From CAVURS01 sp963795385 (GTDB lineage Bacteria; Actinomycetota; Actinomycetes; Actinomycetales; CAVURS01): 64,000 bases of DNA. Positions 16,868-25,032 of the stretch are shown piece after piece. The position numbers were made by a program, and so were the translations under genes. Each line of letters opens with the position of its first letter. Position 1 is the stretch's first letter. The DNA is taken from the NCBI GenBank assembly GCA_963795385.1, contig CAWCHK010000014.1, forward strand, positions 186,001 through 250,000, given 5' to 3'. Below the pieces are notes generated by a model, which saw nothing but the letters and a program-made list of their open reading frames with translations, did no database searches and was not told the DNA's origin.

Positions 16868-17522
16868 CCGGCCGCGATGGTCCCTCCAGCCGTCTCGCGA
16901 TGATGATCGCCCCTGGGACCTCGTCGTCCGGCCGCATCAGCAGCTCGGCCTCGATCGAGAAGCCTGCCTCCCGCAGCCAGCGGGCAACCTGACCCGGCCT
17001 GCGGCGGTGGCTGTCGACATTGACGGCGCGACCCGTATAGCCCTCACGCGTGTGGGTCGTCTCGTCACCGACGTGAAAGCCGACGAGCAGCGGGCAGCCC
17101 GCGCGCAGCACCCGGCAGAACTGCCCGAACACCCCGGGTACGGCGTCGTCCGGCACGTGGATCACCGACCAGAAGGCGATCACGCCGCCGACGGAGCTGT
17201 CGTCGAGGTCGAGGTCGGTCATCGTCCCGACGTCGAAGCGCACGTCGGGGTAGTCGCGCCTCGCGATAGCGATCATCTCGGGCGAGAGGTCGATGCCGAA
17301 CGCGTTCACGCCGAGTTGATGGAGGTGGTGGGTGACGTAGCCAGGACCGCAACCGACGTCTGCGACGGGACCGCCGCCGCAGTCGCGCACCAGCTCGGCG
17401 AACAGAGCCAGGCTCGCGCGCAGGTAAGGATTCTCGTCCAGCAGGCCGTGCACCTTCTCGGCGTACCCGGGAGCGTCGGCGTCGTACGAGGTGCGCGTCT
17501 CAGACAGCCACCCGTCGGTCAT
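16836..17522 (-). CDS. class I SAM-dependent methyltransferase
   Basis: A 228-residue cytosolic methyltransferase. Motif I is VADVGCGPGYVTHHL near residue 53, followed by GIDLSPEMIAIARRDYPD (post-I acidic loop) and VIAFWSVIHVPDD (motif II/III region). The N-terminal part has the YDADAPGYAEKV start seen in small-molecule methyltransferases. The substrate cannot be assigned. A TAGGGT box six bases before the ATG at 17522 suggests leaderless transcription. The gene is followed on its own strand by the damaged DHFR-like gene, which runs the other way. Confidence 0.8.
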   Translation of the reverse strand: MTDGWLSETRTSYDADAPGYAEKVHGLLDENPYLRASLALFAELVRDCGGGPVADVGCGPGYVTHHLHQLGVNAFGIDLSPEMIAIARRDYPDVRFDVGTMTDLDLDDSSVGGVIAFWSVIHVPDDAVPGVFGQFCRVLRAGCPLLVGFHVGDETTHTREGYTGRAVNVDSHRRRPGQVARWLREAGFSIEAELLMRPDDEVPGAIIIARRLEGPSRPVSAPLGTRDG

Positions 17523-17528
17523 CGAGCA

Positions 17529-17534
17529 ACCCTA
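17529..17534 (-). promoter_or_regulatory. -10 box of the methyltransferase gene (leaderless)
   Basis: TAGGGT on the minus strand, then exactly six bases to the ATG at 17522. Confidence 0.55.
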
Positions 17535-17612
17535 GGGCGGCCGTCCGGGCCGCGCCCGGCCCTGATCGGCGCGGCTCAGGCCTCACTCGCCGCTGGTGCA
17601 ACGCTGCGAACA

Positions 17613-17689
17613 TGGAGCCGCCTGTGGGAGTCGAACCCACGACCTACGCATTACGAGTGCGTTGCTCTGGCCGACTGAGCTAAGGCGGC
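17613..17689 (-). tRNA. tRNA-Thr (anticodon CGU)
   Basis: A complete 77-nt cloverleaf with encoded CCA. The acceptor stem GCCGCCU pairs with AGGCGGC, the discriminator is U, the anticodon stem ACGCA/UGCGU encloses the loop CUCGUAA with anticodon CGU (reads ACG, threonine), and the T arm contains GGUUCGACUCC. It stands alone between the methyltransferase and the aldo/keto reductase. tRNA genes are common integration sites, but I see no duplicated 3' end or integrase nearby. Confidence 0.95.
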
Positions 17690-17790
17690 GCGAGACCCAC
17701 TGAGGGGCGCGCCGGACCACTATAAGGGAGCCCGCGGCGACCCCCTTTGGCGGTCGAGTCCGGAGCTTGTGCCCGAAATGTCCGCTCGGA

Positions 17791-17827
17791 AACCCGGACC
17801 CGACGGCCAAACCCGGAGCCGACGGCC
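17791..17827. repeat. short tandem duplication upstream of the aldo/keto reductase
   Basis: Two adjacent ~18-base copies (AACCCGGACCCGACGGCC and AACCCGGAGCCGACGGCC, one base different) lie in the 186-base gap between the tRNA and the reductase. No function is apparent. Confidence 0.6.
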
Positions 17828-17863
17828 AAGACACGTGCGGAGGCGGGTGGGTGGGGGCGCGCC

Positions 17864-17869
17864 TAGGGT
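17864..17869 (+). promoter_or_regulatory. -10 box of the aldo/keto reductase gene (leaderless)
   Basis: TAGGGT followed by exactly six bases and the ATG at 17876. Confidence 0.55.
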
Positions 17870-17875
17870 TGGGGG

Positions 17876-18745
17876 ATGGAGCAGCGAGCACTCGGGGGCC
17901 TCGGGTTCGACACGTCGGTGCTGATCTACGGCGCCGCGAGCCTGGGCGAGGTCGACCAGGACACCGCCGACCGGTCGATCCAGGAGGCCCTGGACGGCGG
18001 CATCAACCACTTCGACACCGCGGCCGGCTACGGCGAGTCCGAGCTGCGCCTCGGCCCGTGGATGCCGCAGATCCGCGACCGGATCTTCCTCGCGACCAAG
18101 ACCGGCGACCGCGACGCCGACGCGGCCTGGGCCAGCATCAACCGCTCGCTCGAGCGGCTCAACACCGACCACGTCGACCTGATCCAGCTGCACGCCGTCT
18201 GCGACCCGGACGACCTCGAGGCCTGCACCCGCAAGGGCGGCGCCCTCGAGGCCGTCGTCCGGGCCCGCGACGAGGGCCTGGCCGACGCGATCGGCATCAC
18301 CGGCCACGGCCACGACGCCCCCGATGTGCACCGAGAAGCGTTGCGGCGCTTCGACTTCCAGGCCGTTCTGACGCCGTGGAGCTATGTCCTCTCGCGGCGT
18401 ACGGCGTTCGCCGACAGCTACCGCGCACTGGCCGCCGACTGCGAGTCACGCAACGTCGCGCTGCGCCTGATCAAGACCGTGGCCCGACGCAACTGGCCCG
18501 AGCCGGACGGCGAGCACGCCTACTCCACCTGGTACGAGCCGCTGGACCGGGCCGAGCAGATCCGGGCCGCCGTCAGCTGGGCGCTGGCCCAGCCGGTCGC
18601 CTGCGGCCTGGCCACTCCGGGGGACGTCTCGCTGCTGGGCCAGGTGATCGCGGCCGAGGCCGACCGCCAGCCCGTCGACGACGCGCAGGCCCTGCTCGCC
18701 GCGGCCGACGACCTCTCCTCGCCCTTCATCAACGCCCCGATCTAG
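17876..18745 (+). CDS. aldo/keto reductase
   Basis: A 289-residue NADPH-type oxidoreductase of the AKR TIM-barrel superfamily. The catalytic tetrad is visible: D47 (HFDTA), Y52 (GYGESE), K75 (LATKTG) and H106 (LIQLHAV). It resembles the short bacterial AKR group with GLGFDTSVLIYGAASLG at the start. The real substrate is unknown. The message is probably leaderless (TAGGGT box). The gene is convergent with the aminotransferase-like gene 32 bases away. Confidence 0.85.
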   Translation: MEQRALGGLGFDTSVLIYGAASLGEVDQDTADRSIQEALDGGINHFDTAAGYGESELRLGPWMPQIRDRIFLATKTGDRDADAAWASINRSLERLNTDHVDLIQLHAVCDPDDLEACTRKGGALEAVVRARDEGLADAIGITGHGHDAPDVHREALRRFDFQAVLTPWSYVLSRRTAFADSYRALAADCESRNVALRLIKTVARRNWPEPDGEHAYSTWYEPLDRAEQIRAAVSWALAQPVACGLATPGDVSLLGQVIAAEADRQPVDDAQALLAAADDLSSPFINAPI

Positions 18746-18777
18746 GCCACCTAACCCGATCCAGACCGGCAACAGCC

Positions 18778-19983
18778 TCACCCGGCGAGGAACTTCTCCA
18801 GCCCGGCGAGCAGGCGGTCGACATCGTCGTCGTTCGTGTACGGCGCCAGCCCGACCCGCAGGCCACCGGCCTCCCCGAGCCCGAGCCAGCGAGCCGGCTC
18901 GATCGCGTAGAACGACCCCGACGGCGCGTTGACCCCGAGGCCGGCGAGGAACTCGTAGGCCTCCTGGGCCGCACGGCCGTCGAAGGTCAGCAGCAGCGTG
19001 GGCGTGCGGACTCGCGCGGTCGAGTGGATCGTGACGCCGGGCAGCGCGGCCAGGGCGGGCTCCAACCGCTCCCGCAGCCCGTCCTCGTGCGCCTCGAGCG
19101 CGGCCGCACCGGCGAGGACCCGCGCGCGCCGGGAGCCGCTGGCGTCGCCGGCCAGGGCTGCGTGGAAGTCCACCGCCGCGGTCACGCCGGCCAGCAGCTC
19201 GTACGACAGGGTGCCCAGCTCGAACCGCTCCGGCACGTCGTCGGTCGCGGGCAGCAGCTTGTCCGGGTGCAGGGTCGCGAGCAGCTCCGGCCGGGCCACG
19301 ACCACCCCGCAGTGCGGCCCCAGGAACTTGTAGGGAGAGCACGCGTAGAAGTCCGCGCCGATCGCCGCCACGTCGACCGCCGCGTGGGCCGTCAGGTGCA
19401 CGCCGTCGACGTAGAGCACGGCTCCCGCGGCGTGCACGGCGGCTGCGATCTCCGGGAGGTCCGGCCGCGTCCCGAGCAGGTTCGAGGCACCTGTGACCGC
19501 CACCACCCGGGTCGACGGCGACAACACCGCCTGCACGTGGTCGACGGTGAGTTCCTTTGTCCCGCGGTCGAACTCGATCCAGCGCACGGTCGCACCGACG
19601 GCCTGTGCCGTCTGCACCCAGGGCCGGACGTTGGCGTCGTGGTCGAGCCGGCTCACGACGACCTCGTCGCCCGGGCCCCAGCCCTTCGCCAGCGCCCGCG
19701 CGAGGTCGTACGTCAGCTGGGTCATGCTCCGGCCGAAGATCACCCCACCCGGGTCGCCGCCCACCAGATCGGCCATCGCCTGCCGCGCTCCCACCACGAT
19801 GTCGTCGGCGTAGCGCTCGGCCGCCGTGACGTCACCGCGGTTCGCGATCGACGCGGTCAGCGTCGTGGCGACGGCGTCACCGACCACCTGCGGCACCTGG
19901 GAGCCACCGGGCCCGTCGAAGTGCGCCACACCTGATGCGAGAGAGGGGAACTGCGCTCGGACCGCTTCCACGTCGTAGGCCAC
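18778..19983 (-). CDS. class V aminotransferase, cysteine-desulfurase-like
   Basis: A 401-residue PLP enzyme. DGPGGSQVPQVVGDAV near the start, GASNLLGTRPDL, YVDGVHLTAHAAVD (PLP-binding Asp) and ACSPYKFLGPHCGVVV (Schiff-base lysine) are typical of the cysteine-desulfurase-like subgroup that is distinct from IscS/SufS. It may release sulfur from cysteine or act on a related amino acid; the usual catalytic Cys loop is not obvious. I choose GTG 19983 (protein beginning with M-A-Y-D-V-E-A) because a TACGCT box lies 7 bases upstream on the minus strand and the family starts here; an ATG at 20022 would add 13 residues and place that box inside the gene. Confidence 0.75.
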   Translation of the reverse strand: MAYDVEAVRAQFPSLASGVAHFDGPGGSQVPQVVGDAVATTLTASIANRGDVTAAERYADDIVVGARQAMADLVGGDPGGVIFGRSMTQLTYDLARALAKGWGPGDEVVVSRLDHDANVRPWVQTAQAVGATVRWIEFDRGTKELTVDHVQAVLSPSTRVVAVTGASNLLGTRPDLPEIAAAVHAAGAVLYVDGVHLTAHAAVDVAAIGADFYACSPYKFLGPHCGVVVARPELLATLHPDKLLPATDDVPERFELGTLSYELLAGVTAAVDFHAALAGDASGSRRARVLAGAAALEAHEDGLRERLEPALAALPGVTIHSTARVRTPTLLLTFDGRAAQEAYEFLAGLGVNAPSGSFYAIEPARWLGLGEAGGLRVGLAPYTNDDDVDRLLAGLEKFLAG

Positions 19984-19990
19984 GGGCGCC

Positions 19991-19996
19991 AGCGTA
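19991..19996 (-). promoter_or_regulatory. -10 box of the class V aminotransferase gene (leaderless)
   Basis: TACGCT on the minus strand, 7 bases before the GTG at 19983. It decides the start in favour of 19983. Confidence 0.45.
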
Positions 19997-20085
19997 CGGC
20001 GGTCGGGTGTGCCCGCGTCCATCGCTGTCCCGACCGGGTCCGCTCGCTCGGTCGGCTGCCGGTCGGCCTCGAATCAGCGCCCGGG

Positions 20086-21006
20086 TCAGCTCTGGGGCGA
20101 GCGCTCCGGCACCCGGATCCCGATGCCGCGCGCGGCCAGCTCGACCTGGGCGTCGAACAGGCCCTCGCGGGTCGACTCCGGCAGCCAGTCCAGGTGACCG
20201 GACGTCTCCAGCGCGATGTAGCCGTGGATCGCCATCCAGGCCTGCAGCACGCCCTGGCAGGCCGCCGGCGGCAGGTCCGGCAGGGGCTGCTCACCGGCCG
20301 TGTGCTTCCCGGTCATCACGGCGGCGAGGGTCGGCTCGACGAAGCTCACCACCGACGGCTCGACCCGGCCGCAGGCCAGCGCCTCGAGCACGATGCCCTC
20401 CAGCACCGCCATCGCTCCGGAGGCCGCCTCGGTCGTGCCGGCCGCCTCGTCGACGACCAGGCCGGGCACGGGCGGACCGAAGATCAGCGCGAACTGCTCG
20501 GGGTGGGCCTTGGCCCAGGTGCGGTAGGTCGTCATCCCGGCATAGAGCCGGGCCCAGTCCAGCCCGCCGTCGCCCTCACCCGCGACGCCCCCAGCGCCGC
20601 CAGCGCCCCCTGAGTCGCGGACGGCCCGGACGCCGTCGTCGAGCAGCCGGCCGAGCTCGGTGAACGAGTCGTGGATGCATGCGGTCAGCAGGTCGTCGCG
20701 GTCGGCGTAGTAGCGGTAGAGGGCCGGCGCCGTCATGCCCATGGCCCGGGCGATGTCGGTGAACCCCACCTGGGTGGTGCCGCGCTCGCGCATCAGCTCG
20801 AGGGTCACGGCCTTGATCTCCGCGACGGTCGCGGCCCGGACCCGCTCGCGCCGGGAGAGCGGAGCCTGCTCGTCCGCTCCGGGTACGCCCTCGGGCTGGG
20901 TCTCGGGCTGAGTGTCGGGCTGAGTGTCGGGCTGAGTGTCGGGCTGGGTGGTGGACTCGGTCGTGGACTCGGTCGTGGACTGCGTCGTGGACTCGGTGGT
21001 GGACAT
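20086..21006 (-). CDS. TetR-family repressor with Thr-rich repetitive N-terminal tail
   Basis: A 306-residue protein. The first ~45 residues are an unusual hydrophilic tail made of tetrapeptide repeats (TTES/TTQS, then PDTQ three times and PETQ). The TetR helix-turn-helix follows (RRERVRAATVAEIKAV ... VGFTDIARAMGMTAPALYRY), then a ligand domain of the type with WLDWARLYAGMTTYRTWAKA-like helices. AGGAGG seven bases upstream supports ATG 21006. It is divergent from the MMPL exporter with an exact palindrome in the exporter promoter, so it very probably represses that gene. The tail is encoded by 12-base repeats and is probably disordered. Confidence 0.85.
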   Translation of the reverse strand: MSTTESTTQSTTESTTESTTQPDTQPDTQPDTQPETQPEGVPGADEQAPLSRRERVRAATVAEIKAVTLELMRERGTTQVGFTDIARAMGMTAPALYRYYADRDDLLTACIHDSFTELGRLLDDGVRAVRDSGGAGGAGGVAGEGDGGLDWARLYAGMTTYRTWAKAHPEQFALIFGPPVPGLVVDEAAGTTEAASGAMAVLEGIVLEALACGRVEPSVVSFVEPTLAAVMTGKHTAGEQPLPDLPPAACQGVLQAWMAIHGYIALETSGHLDWLPESTREGLFDAQVELAARGIGIRVPERSPQS

Positions 21007-21075
21007 TCCTGCGCCTCCTGGCCGTGCTCAGGCGGTCGAGCACTTCGTTACGAACCGTTGCACGCGCAAAAGCGC

Positions 21076-21117
21076 TTGACAACCTGACGCTGCATCGTGT
21101 TTGTTATGCAGCATAAC
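21076..21117 (+). promoter_or_regulatory. MMPL promoter with TetR operator
   Basis: TTGACA at 21076-21081 and a perfect 15-base palindrome GTTATGC-A-GCATAAC at 21103-21117 overlapping the expected -10 position. A second short symmetry, GCGC-AAAA-GCGC (21064-21075), abuts the -35. The layout is that of a repressor site sitting on a promoter; TetR proteins usually bind 15-base palindromes like this. Confidence 0.7.
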
Positions 21118-21163
21118 TCATCGAACGATGTCTCACCTGACGAAGTCCACCCAGGAGCCCGGC

Positions 21164-23494
21164 ATGACCACGCTGTCCACCACCGCCCGTCCCGCCGGCG
21201 ACCAGCCCGCTGACGACCTCGCCACCGTCACGCGCCCCCTCGCCCACCCCGGCCCGCTCGGGCGGCTGGCCCGGTGGGCCTACCGGCACCGCGGCTGGAC
21301 CGTGCTGAGCTGGCTGGCCGCCCTCGCCCTCGTGGTGGGCCTCTCCAGCGCGTTCGCCGGGTCCTTCAAGGCCGACTACAGCGCGCCGGGAGCCGACTCG
21401 ACCCAGGCCCAGTCGCTCCTGCGCGACCGCTTCCCCAGCGCCTCCGGTGACACCGTCGACGTCGTCGTCCGCTCCTCGAGCGCGGTCACCGCGCCGGCCA
21501 CGAAGGCCCGGATCCAACGCCTGCTCGGGACGCTGAGCGCCGTGCCGCATGTCGCCTCGGCCACCGACCCGTACGCCGCGCCCGGCTCGGTCTCGGCGGA
21601 CGGCCGGACCCTGCTGGCGCAGCTGAGGCTCGACGTCGTGAACCCGGTCGACATGCCGGTCGCGGACGCGAAATCCCTTGTCCGCCAGGCCGACTCGGCA
21701 TCCACCGATGGCCTGGCCGTCTCGCTCGGCGGGCAGTCCATCGGGCAGGCCGAGCAGGGCTCGATCGGCTCCGAGGGCCTCGGCCTGGCCGCCGCCATCC
21801 TCATCCTGCTGGTGATGTTCGGCAGCCTGGTGGCTGCCGGCCTCCCGGTGCTCGTGGCCGTCGCCGGTCTCGCCGTCAGCTCGATGATCACCGGGCTGAT
21901 CGCGGCCCTGATGCCCGTCCCGGACTGGTCCACCTCGCTGGCCACGATGATCGGCCTGGGCGTCGGCATCGACTACGCGATGCTCATGGTCACCCGCTTC
22001 CGCGAATGGCGGGCCGAGGGTCTGGACGCCGAGTCGGCGACCGTGGCCACGCTCGACACGGCTGGTCGCTCGGTCCTGCTGGCCGGCAGCACCGTCGTGA
22101 TCAGCATGCTCGGCCTGTTCGCCATGGGCCTGTCCTTCATGCGCGGCGCGGCCCTCGTGACCATCGCCGGGGTGCTCGTCGTCATGGCCTCCGCGATGAC
22201 GCTCTTCCCCGCCCTGCTGGGCTACCTCGGTGCGCGGATCGACCGGCTGCGCATCCCGCTCCCCCGCCGGCGGAACCGGTCCGGCGCGATGTCCGTAGCC
22301 GCCGCCGAGCCGGTCACTGCGGCCGAGGGGGTCGCTCTCTCTCCGGCCTGGTTGCGCTGGAGCCGCTTCGTGCAGCGAAACCGCCTGGCCGCGGCCGCGA
22401 CGGGCGTCGTCGTCCTGGTCGCCCTCGCGGTGCCGTTCCTGACCGTGCGGTTCGGCTTCCCGGACGCCGGCAACGACCCGGTCGGCAGCACAACGCGTAC
22501 GGCGTACACGACCGTCGCCCAGTCGTTCGGGCCCGGCGCCAACGGTCCGCTGCTCATCGCGGCCGAGCTGCCGGTCGGCGGTTCGGCGGCCGGGCTTCAG
22601 CGGGTGGCGGAGGCCCTGCGGACCACTCCCGGCGTCGCGAGCGTCTCGCCGGTGCAGACCAATCCCGCCGGCGACACCGCGATCCTGACGGTCGTCCCGA
22701 CCACCGGCCCGCAGGACCCCAAGACCGAGACGCTGGTCCGCGACCTGCGTGACCACGTCATCCCCGCCGCGAGCGCGGGCACCGGCATGGACGTCCACGT
22801 CGGCGGTGTCACGGCCGCGGCGATCGACTCCACGGCCAACGTCGTCAAGCGGATCCCCCTGCTCATCGCGGGCGTCGTCCTGCTCTCGATGCTGTTGCTG
22901 CTCATCTCCTTCCGCAGCGTCGTCGTCGCCCTGAAGGCGGCGGTCATGAACCTGCTGTCGGTCGGCGCGGCGTACGGCGTCGTGGCTCTGGTCCTGCAGG
23001 GCGGCACCATCGGTGGCCTGTTCGGGATCCACGGGCACACACCGCTGCCGGCGTTCGTGCCGGTGCTGATGTTCGCGGTGCTGTTCGGATTGTCGATGGA
23101 CTACGAGGTGTTCCTGGTCTCCCGGATGCGCGAGGCCTGGCTGCGTACCGGCGACAACGCGTACGCCGTGGTCAGCGGGCTGGCGGGCACGGCGCGGGTC
23201 ATCACGGCCGCTGCGGCGATCATGGTCGCTGTGTTCGCGGCGTTCGTGCCGAGCCCGATGATCGTCCTCAAGGTCATCGGCATCGGCATGGCGGCGGCGA
23301 TCCTGATCGACGCGACCGTCGTCCGGATGCTGCTCGTCCCAGCCGTGATGCACCTGCTCGGCGATCGCAACTGGGCGATGCCCGACCGCCTCGCCCGCCG
23401 GCTCCCGCAGCTGCACGTCGAGGGCCACGCCGAGGTCTATCGGTCGACCATCGTCCGGCCCGAGGCGGCACCCGTCCCCGTGCCGGTGGCCTAA
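21164..23494 (+). CDS. MMPL-family RND exporter
   Basis: A 776-residue inner-membrane exporter with two repeats of one helix, a large extracytoplasmic domain and five helices (about 12 helices in all). Hallmarks are GLGVGIDYAMLMVTRFREW after the first domain and FGLSMDYEVFLVSRMREAW after the second, the D-Y pairs used in proton coupling. MMPL proteins export lipids, siderophores or drugs in actinomycetes. ATG 21164 has AGGAG six bases upstream; earlier in-frame ATGs lie inside the operator region. Regulation by the divergent TetR is likely. Its TAA overlaps the stop of the convergent peptidase (CTAA, 23491-23494). Confidence 0.9.
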   Translation: MTTLSTTARPAGDQPADDLATVTRPLAHPGPLGRLARWAYRHRGWTVLSWLAALALVVGLSSAFAGSFKADYSAPGADSTQAQSLLRDRFPSASGDTVDVVVRSSSAVTAPATKARIQRLLGTLSAVPHVASATDPYAAPGSVSADGRTLLAQLRLDVVNPVDMPVADAKSLVRQADSASTDGLAVSLGGQSIGQAEQGSIGSEGLGLAAAILILLVMFGSLVAAGLPVLVAVAGLAVSSMITGLIAALMPVPDWSTSLATMIGLGVGIDYAMLMVTRFREWRAEGLDAESATVATLDTAGRSVLLAGSTVVISMLGLFAMGLSFMRGAALVTIAGVLVVMASAMTLFPALLGYLGARIDRLRIPLPRRRNRSGAMSVAAAEPVTAAEGVALSPAWLRWSRFVQRNRLAAAATGVVVLVALAVPFLTVRFGFPDAGNDPVGSTTRTAYTTVAQSFGPGANGPLLIAAELPVGGSAAGLQRVAEALRTTPGVASVSPVQTNPAGDTAILTVVPTTGPQDPKTETLVRDLRDHVIPAASAGTGMDVHVGGVTAAAIDSTANVVKRIPLLIAGVVLLSMLLLLISFRSVVVALKAAVMNLLSVGAAYGVVALVLQGGTIGGLFGIHGHTPLPAFVPVLMFAVLFGLSMDYEVFLVSRMREAWLRTGDNAYAVVSGLAGTARVITAAAAIMVAVFAAFVPSPMIVLKVIGIGMAAAILIDATVVRMLLVPAVMHLLGDRNWAMPDRLARRLPQLHVEGHAEVYRSTIVRPEAAPVPVPVA

Positions 23495-25032
23495 CAGCGT
23501 TTGCCGTCGGCCGGCACGGATCCCTTGAGCAGGTAGGAGTCCACCACCGTGTCGACGCAATGGCTGCCCAGCCGGTACGCCGTGTGCCCGTCGCCGTCGT
23601 ACGTCAGCAGGTGGCCGTCGGAGAGCTGGCCGGCCAGCCCGACGGCCCACTGGTACGGCGTCGCCGGGTCCCGCGTCGTACCGACCACGAGGATCGGGCC
23701 GCTCCCGGGCGCGCTGATCCGGTGCGGCTCGTCGGTCGGCTTGACCGGCCAGTAGACGCAGGGCAGCGAGCCCCACGCGAGCAGCCGACCCCACGTGGGC
23801 GCGCTCACGGCGAAGCTGTCGGCGTCCTTCTCGATCTGGGCCAGGCCGCCCGGCTGGGCGCGGTCCAGGCAGTTGACGGCGTAGATCGCGTCGTTGCTGT
23901 TGTCGCTGTAGGTCCCGTTGGTGGAGCGGCTGGCGTACGCGTCGGCGAGGGTCTGCAGGGCCGTGCCGTCGCCGTGGTCGGCCGCCGTCAGGGCCGCCCG
24001 GAGCAGGGTCCAGTAGTCCTTCTTGTAGAGCGGGAACGCGACCCCCAGAGCGCCCCAGCCCTCGGTGAGGGGCCGCCGAGAATCCTTGGTACGCAACGGA
24101 TGTGCGTCCAGACCGGCGATCAGTGCGGCGAGGCGCTGCACGGCGGTGTCGGCGTTGCGGCCCAGCGGGCAGCTCGACCGCTTGACGCAGTCGGCGACGA
24201 ACGACCGGGTGGCGAGCTCGAAGCCCTGGGCCTGCCCGAGGTTGATCTGCGATGAGGTCAGGGCCGGGTCGATCACGCCGTCGAGGACCATCCGCCCGAC
24301 GTGGGTCGGGAACTCGTCGGCGTAGGTCGCGCCCAGGAACGTGCCGTACGACTTGCCGAGGTAGTGCAGCTTGGCGTCGCCGAGCGCCGAGCGCAGGACG
24401 TCCATGTCGCGCGCCGCGTCGCGAGTGCCGAGGAACTGGAGCTCCGGCTCGGCCCGCGCCGCGCAGGCCTGGGCGAGCTCCCGGGCCAACGCGACGGTGG
24501 TCGCGACCTGCTCGGGGGTCGTGGGCGTCGGGTCGGACGCGAGCATCCGGTCGGTCTCGCCGGCGGTGAGGCAGTGCACCGGGTCGCTGCGACTGACGCC
24601 CCGCGGGTCGAAACCGACGATGTCGTAGCGCTTGCGGACCGCCTCGCTCACGACCTGGTCGGCGGCGCGGGCGTAGTCGACGCCTGAGGCACCCGGGCCG
24701 CCCGGGTTGATCACGAGCGAGCCGAGCCGGTGCTTCTGGTCCTTGGCCGGCAGCCGGACCAGGGCCAGGTGCAGGGTGCGGGTCGCTGGGTGCTGGTAGT
24801 CCATCGGGACGTCGAGCGTCGAGCACTGGAAGCCGTCCTTGCAGCCCTTCCAGCGCAGCATCTGCATGTAGAACGGTTGGAGGCCGGGGTCGACGCCGGC
24901 CACCGGCGTCGGGGAGTTGGTGCCCGCATTGGACGAGACCGTCGGCGCTGCGGGGCCGGTGCAGGCGACGGCGAGCAGCAGGGACGCCAGGCTCACTGCG
25001 ACGAGGACGACCCGCGGCGTACGTCCCGTCAC
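23491..25032 (-). CDS. secreted tripeptidyl-aminopeptidase-like lipoprotein (alpha/beta hydrolase)
   Basis: A 513-residue alpha/beta hydrolase of peptidase family S33 type. The N-terminus is a lipoprotein signal with lipobox LAVAC, so the enzyme is likely anchored outside the membrane. The nucleophile elbow is YLGKSYGTFLG (Ser in G-x-S-x-G), the oxyanion region has VINPGGPGASG, and the TAP-like C-terminal domain carries GTTRDPATPY (Asp) and DGDGHTAY (His). It should remove short peptides from N-termini of extracellular proteins. Its GTG overlaps the holB stop as GTGA (25029-25032), so translation is coupled to holB. An in-frame GTG nine bases earlier is also possible. Confidence 0.85.
   Translation of the reverse strand: MTGRTPRVVLVAVSLASLLLAVACTGPAAPTVSSNAGTNSPTPVAGVDPGLQPFYMQMLRWKGCKDGFQCSTLDVPMDYQHPATRTLHLALVRLPAKDQKHRLGSLVINPGGPGASGVDYARAADQVVSEAVRKRYDIVGFDPRGVSRSDPVHCLTAGETDRMLASDPTPTTPEQVATTVALARELAQACAARAEPELQFLGTRDAARDMDVLRSALGDAKLHYLGKSYGTFLGATYADEFPTHVGRMVLDGVIDPALTSSQINLGQAQGFELATRSFVADCVKRSSCPLGRNADTAVQRLAALIAGLDAHPLRTKDSRRPLTEGWGALGVAFPLYKKDYWTLLRAALTAADHGDGTALQTLADAYASRSTNGTYSDNSNDAIYAVNCLDRAQPGGLAQIEKDADSFAVSAPTWGRLLAWGSLPCVYWPVKPTDEPHRISAPGSGPILVVGTTRDPATPYQWAVGLAGQLSDGHLLTYDGDGHTAYRLGSHCVDTVVDSYLLKGSVPADGKRC

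Noticed and set aside
17613..17689. tRNA-Thr as an integration site
   Set aside because: No duplicate of the tRNA 3' end and no integrase in the flanks.
21104..24826. 1240-codon minus-strand open frame across the MMPL gene and the peptidase
   Set aside because: It runs antisense through MMPL and out of frame through the peptidase; both of those genes have intact motifs in their own frames.
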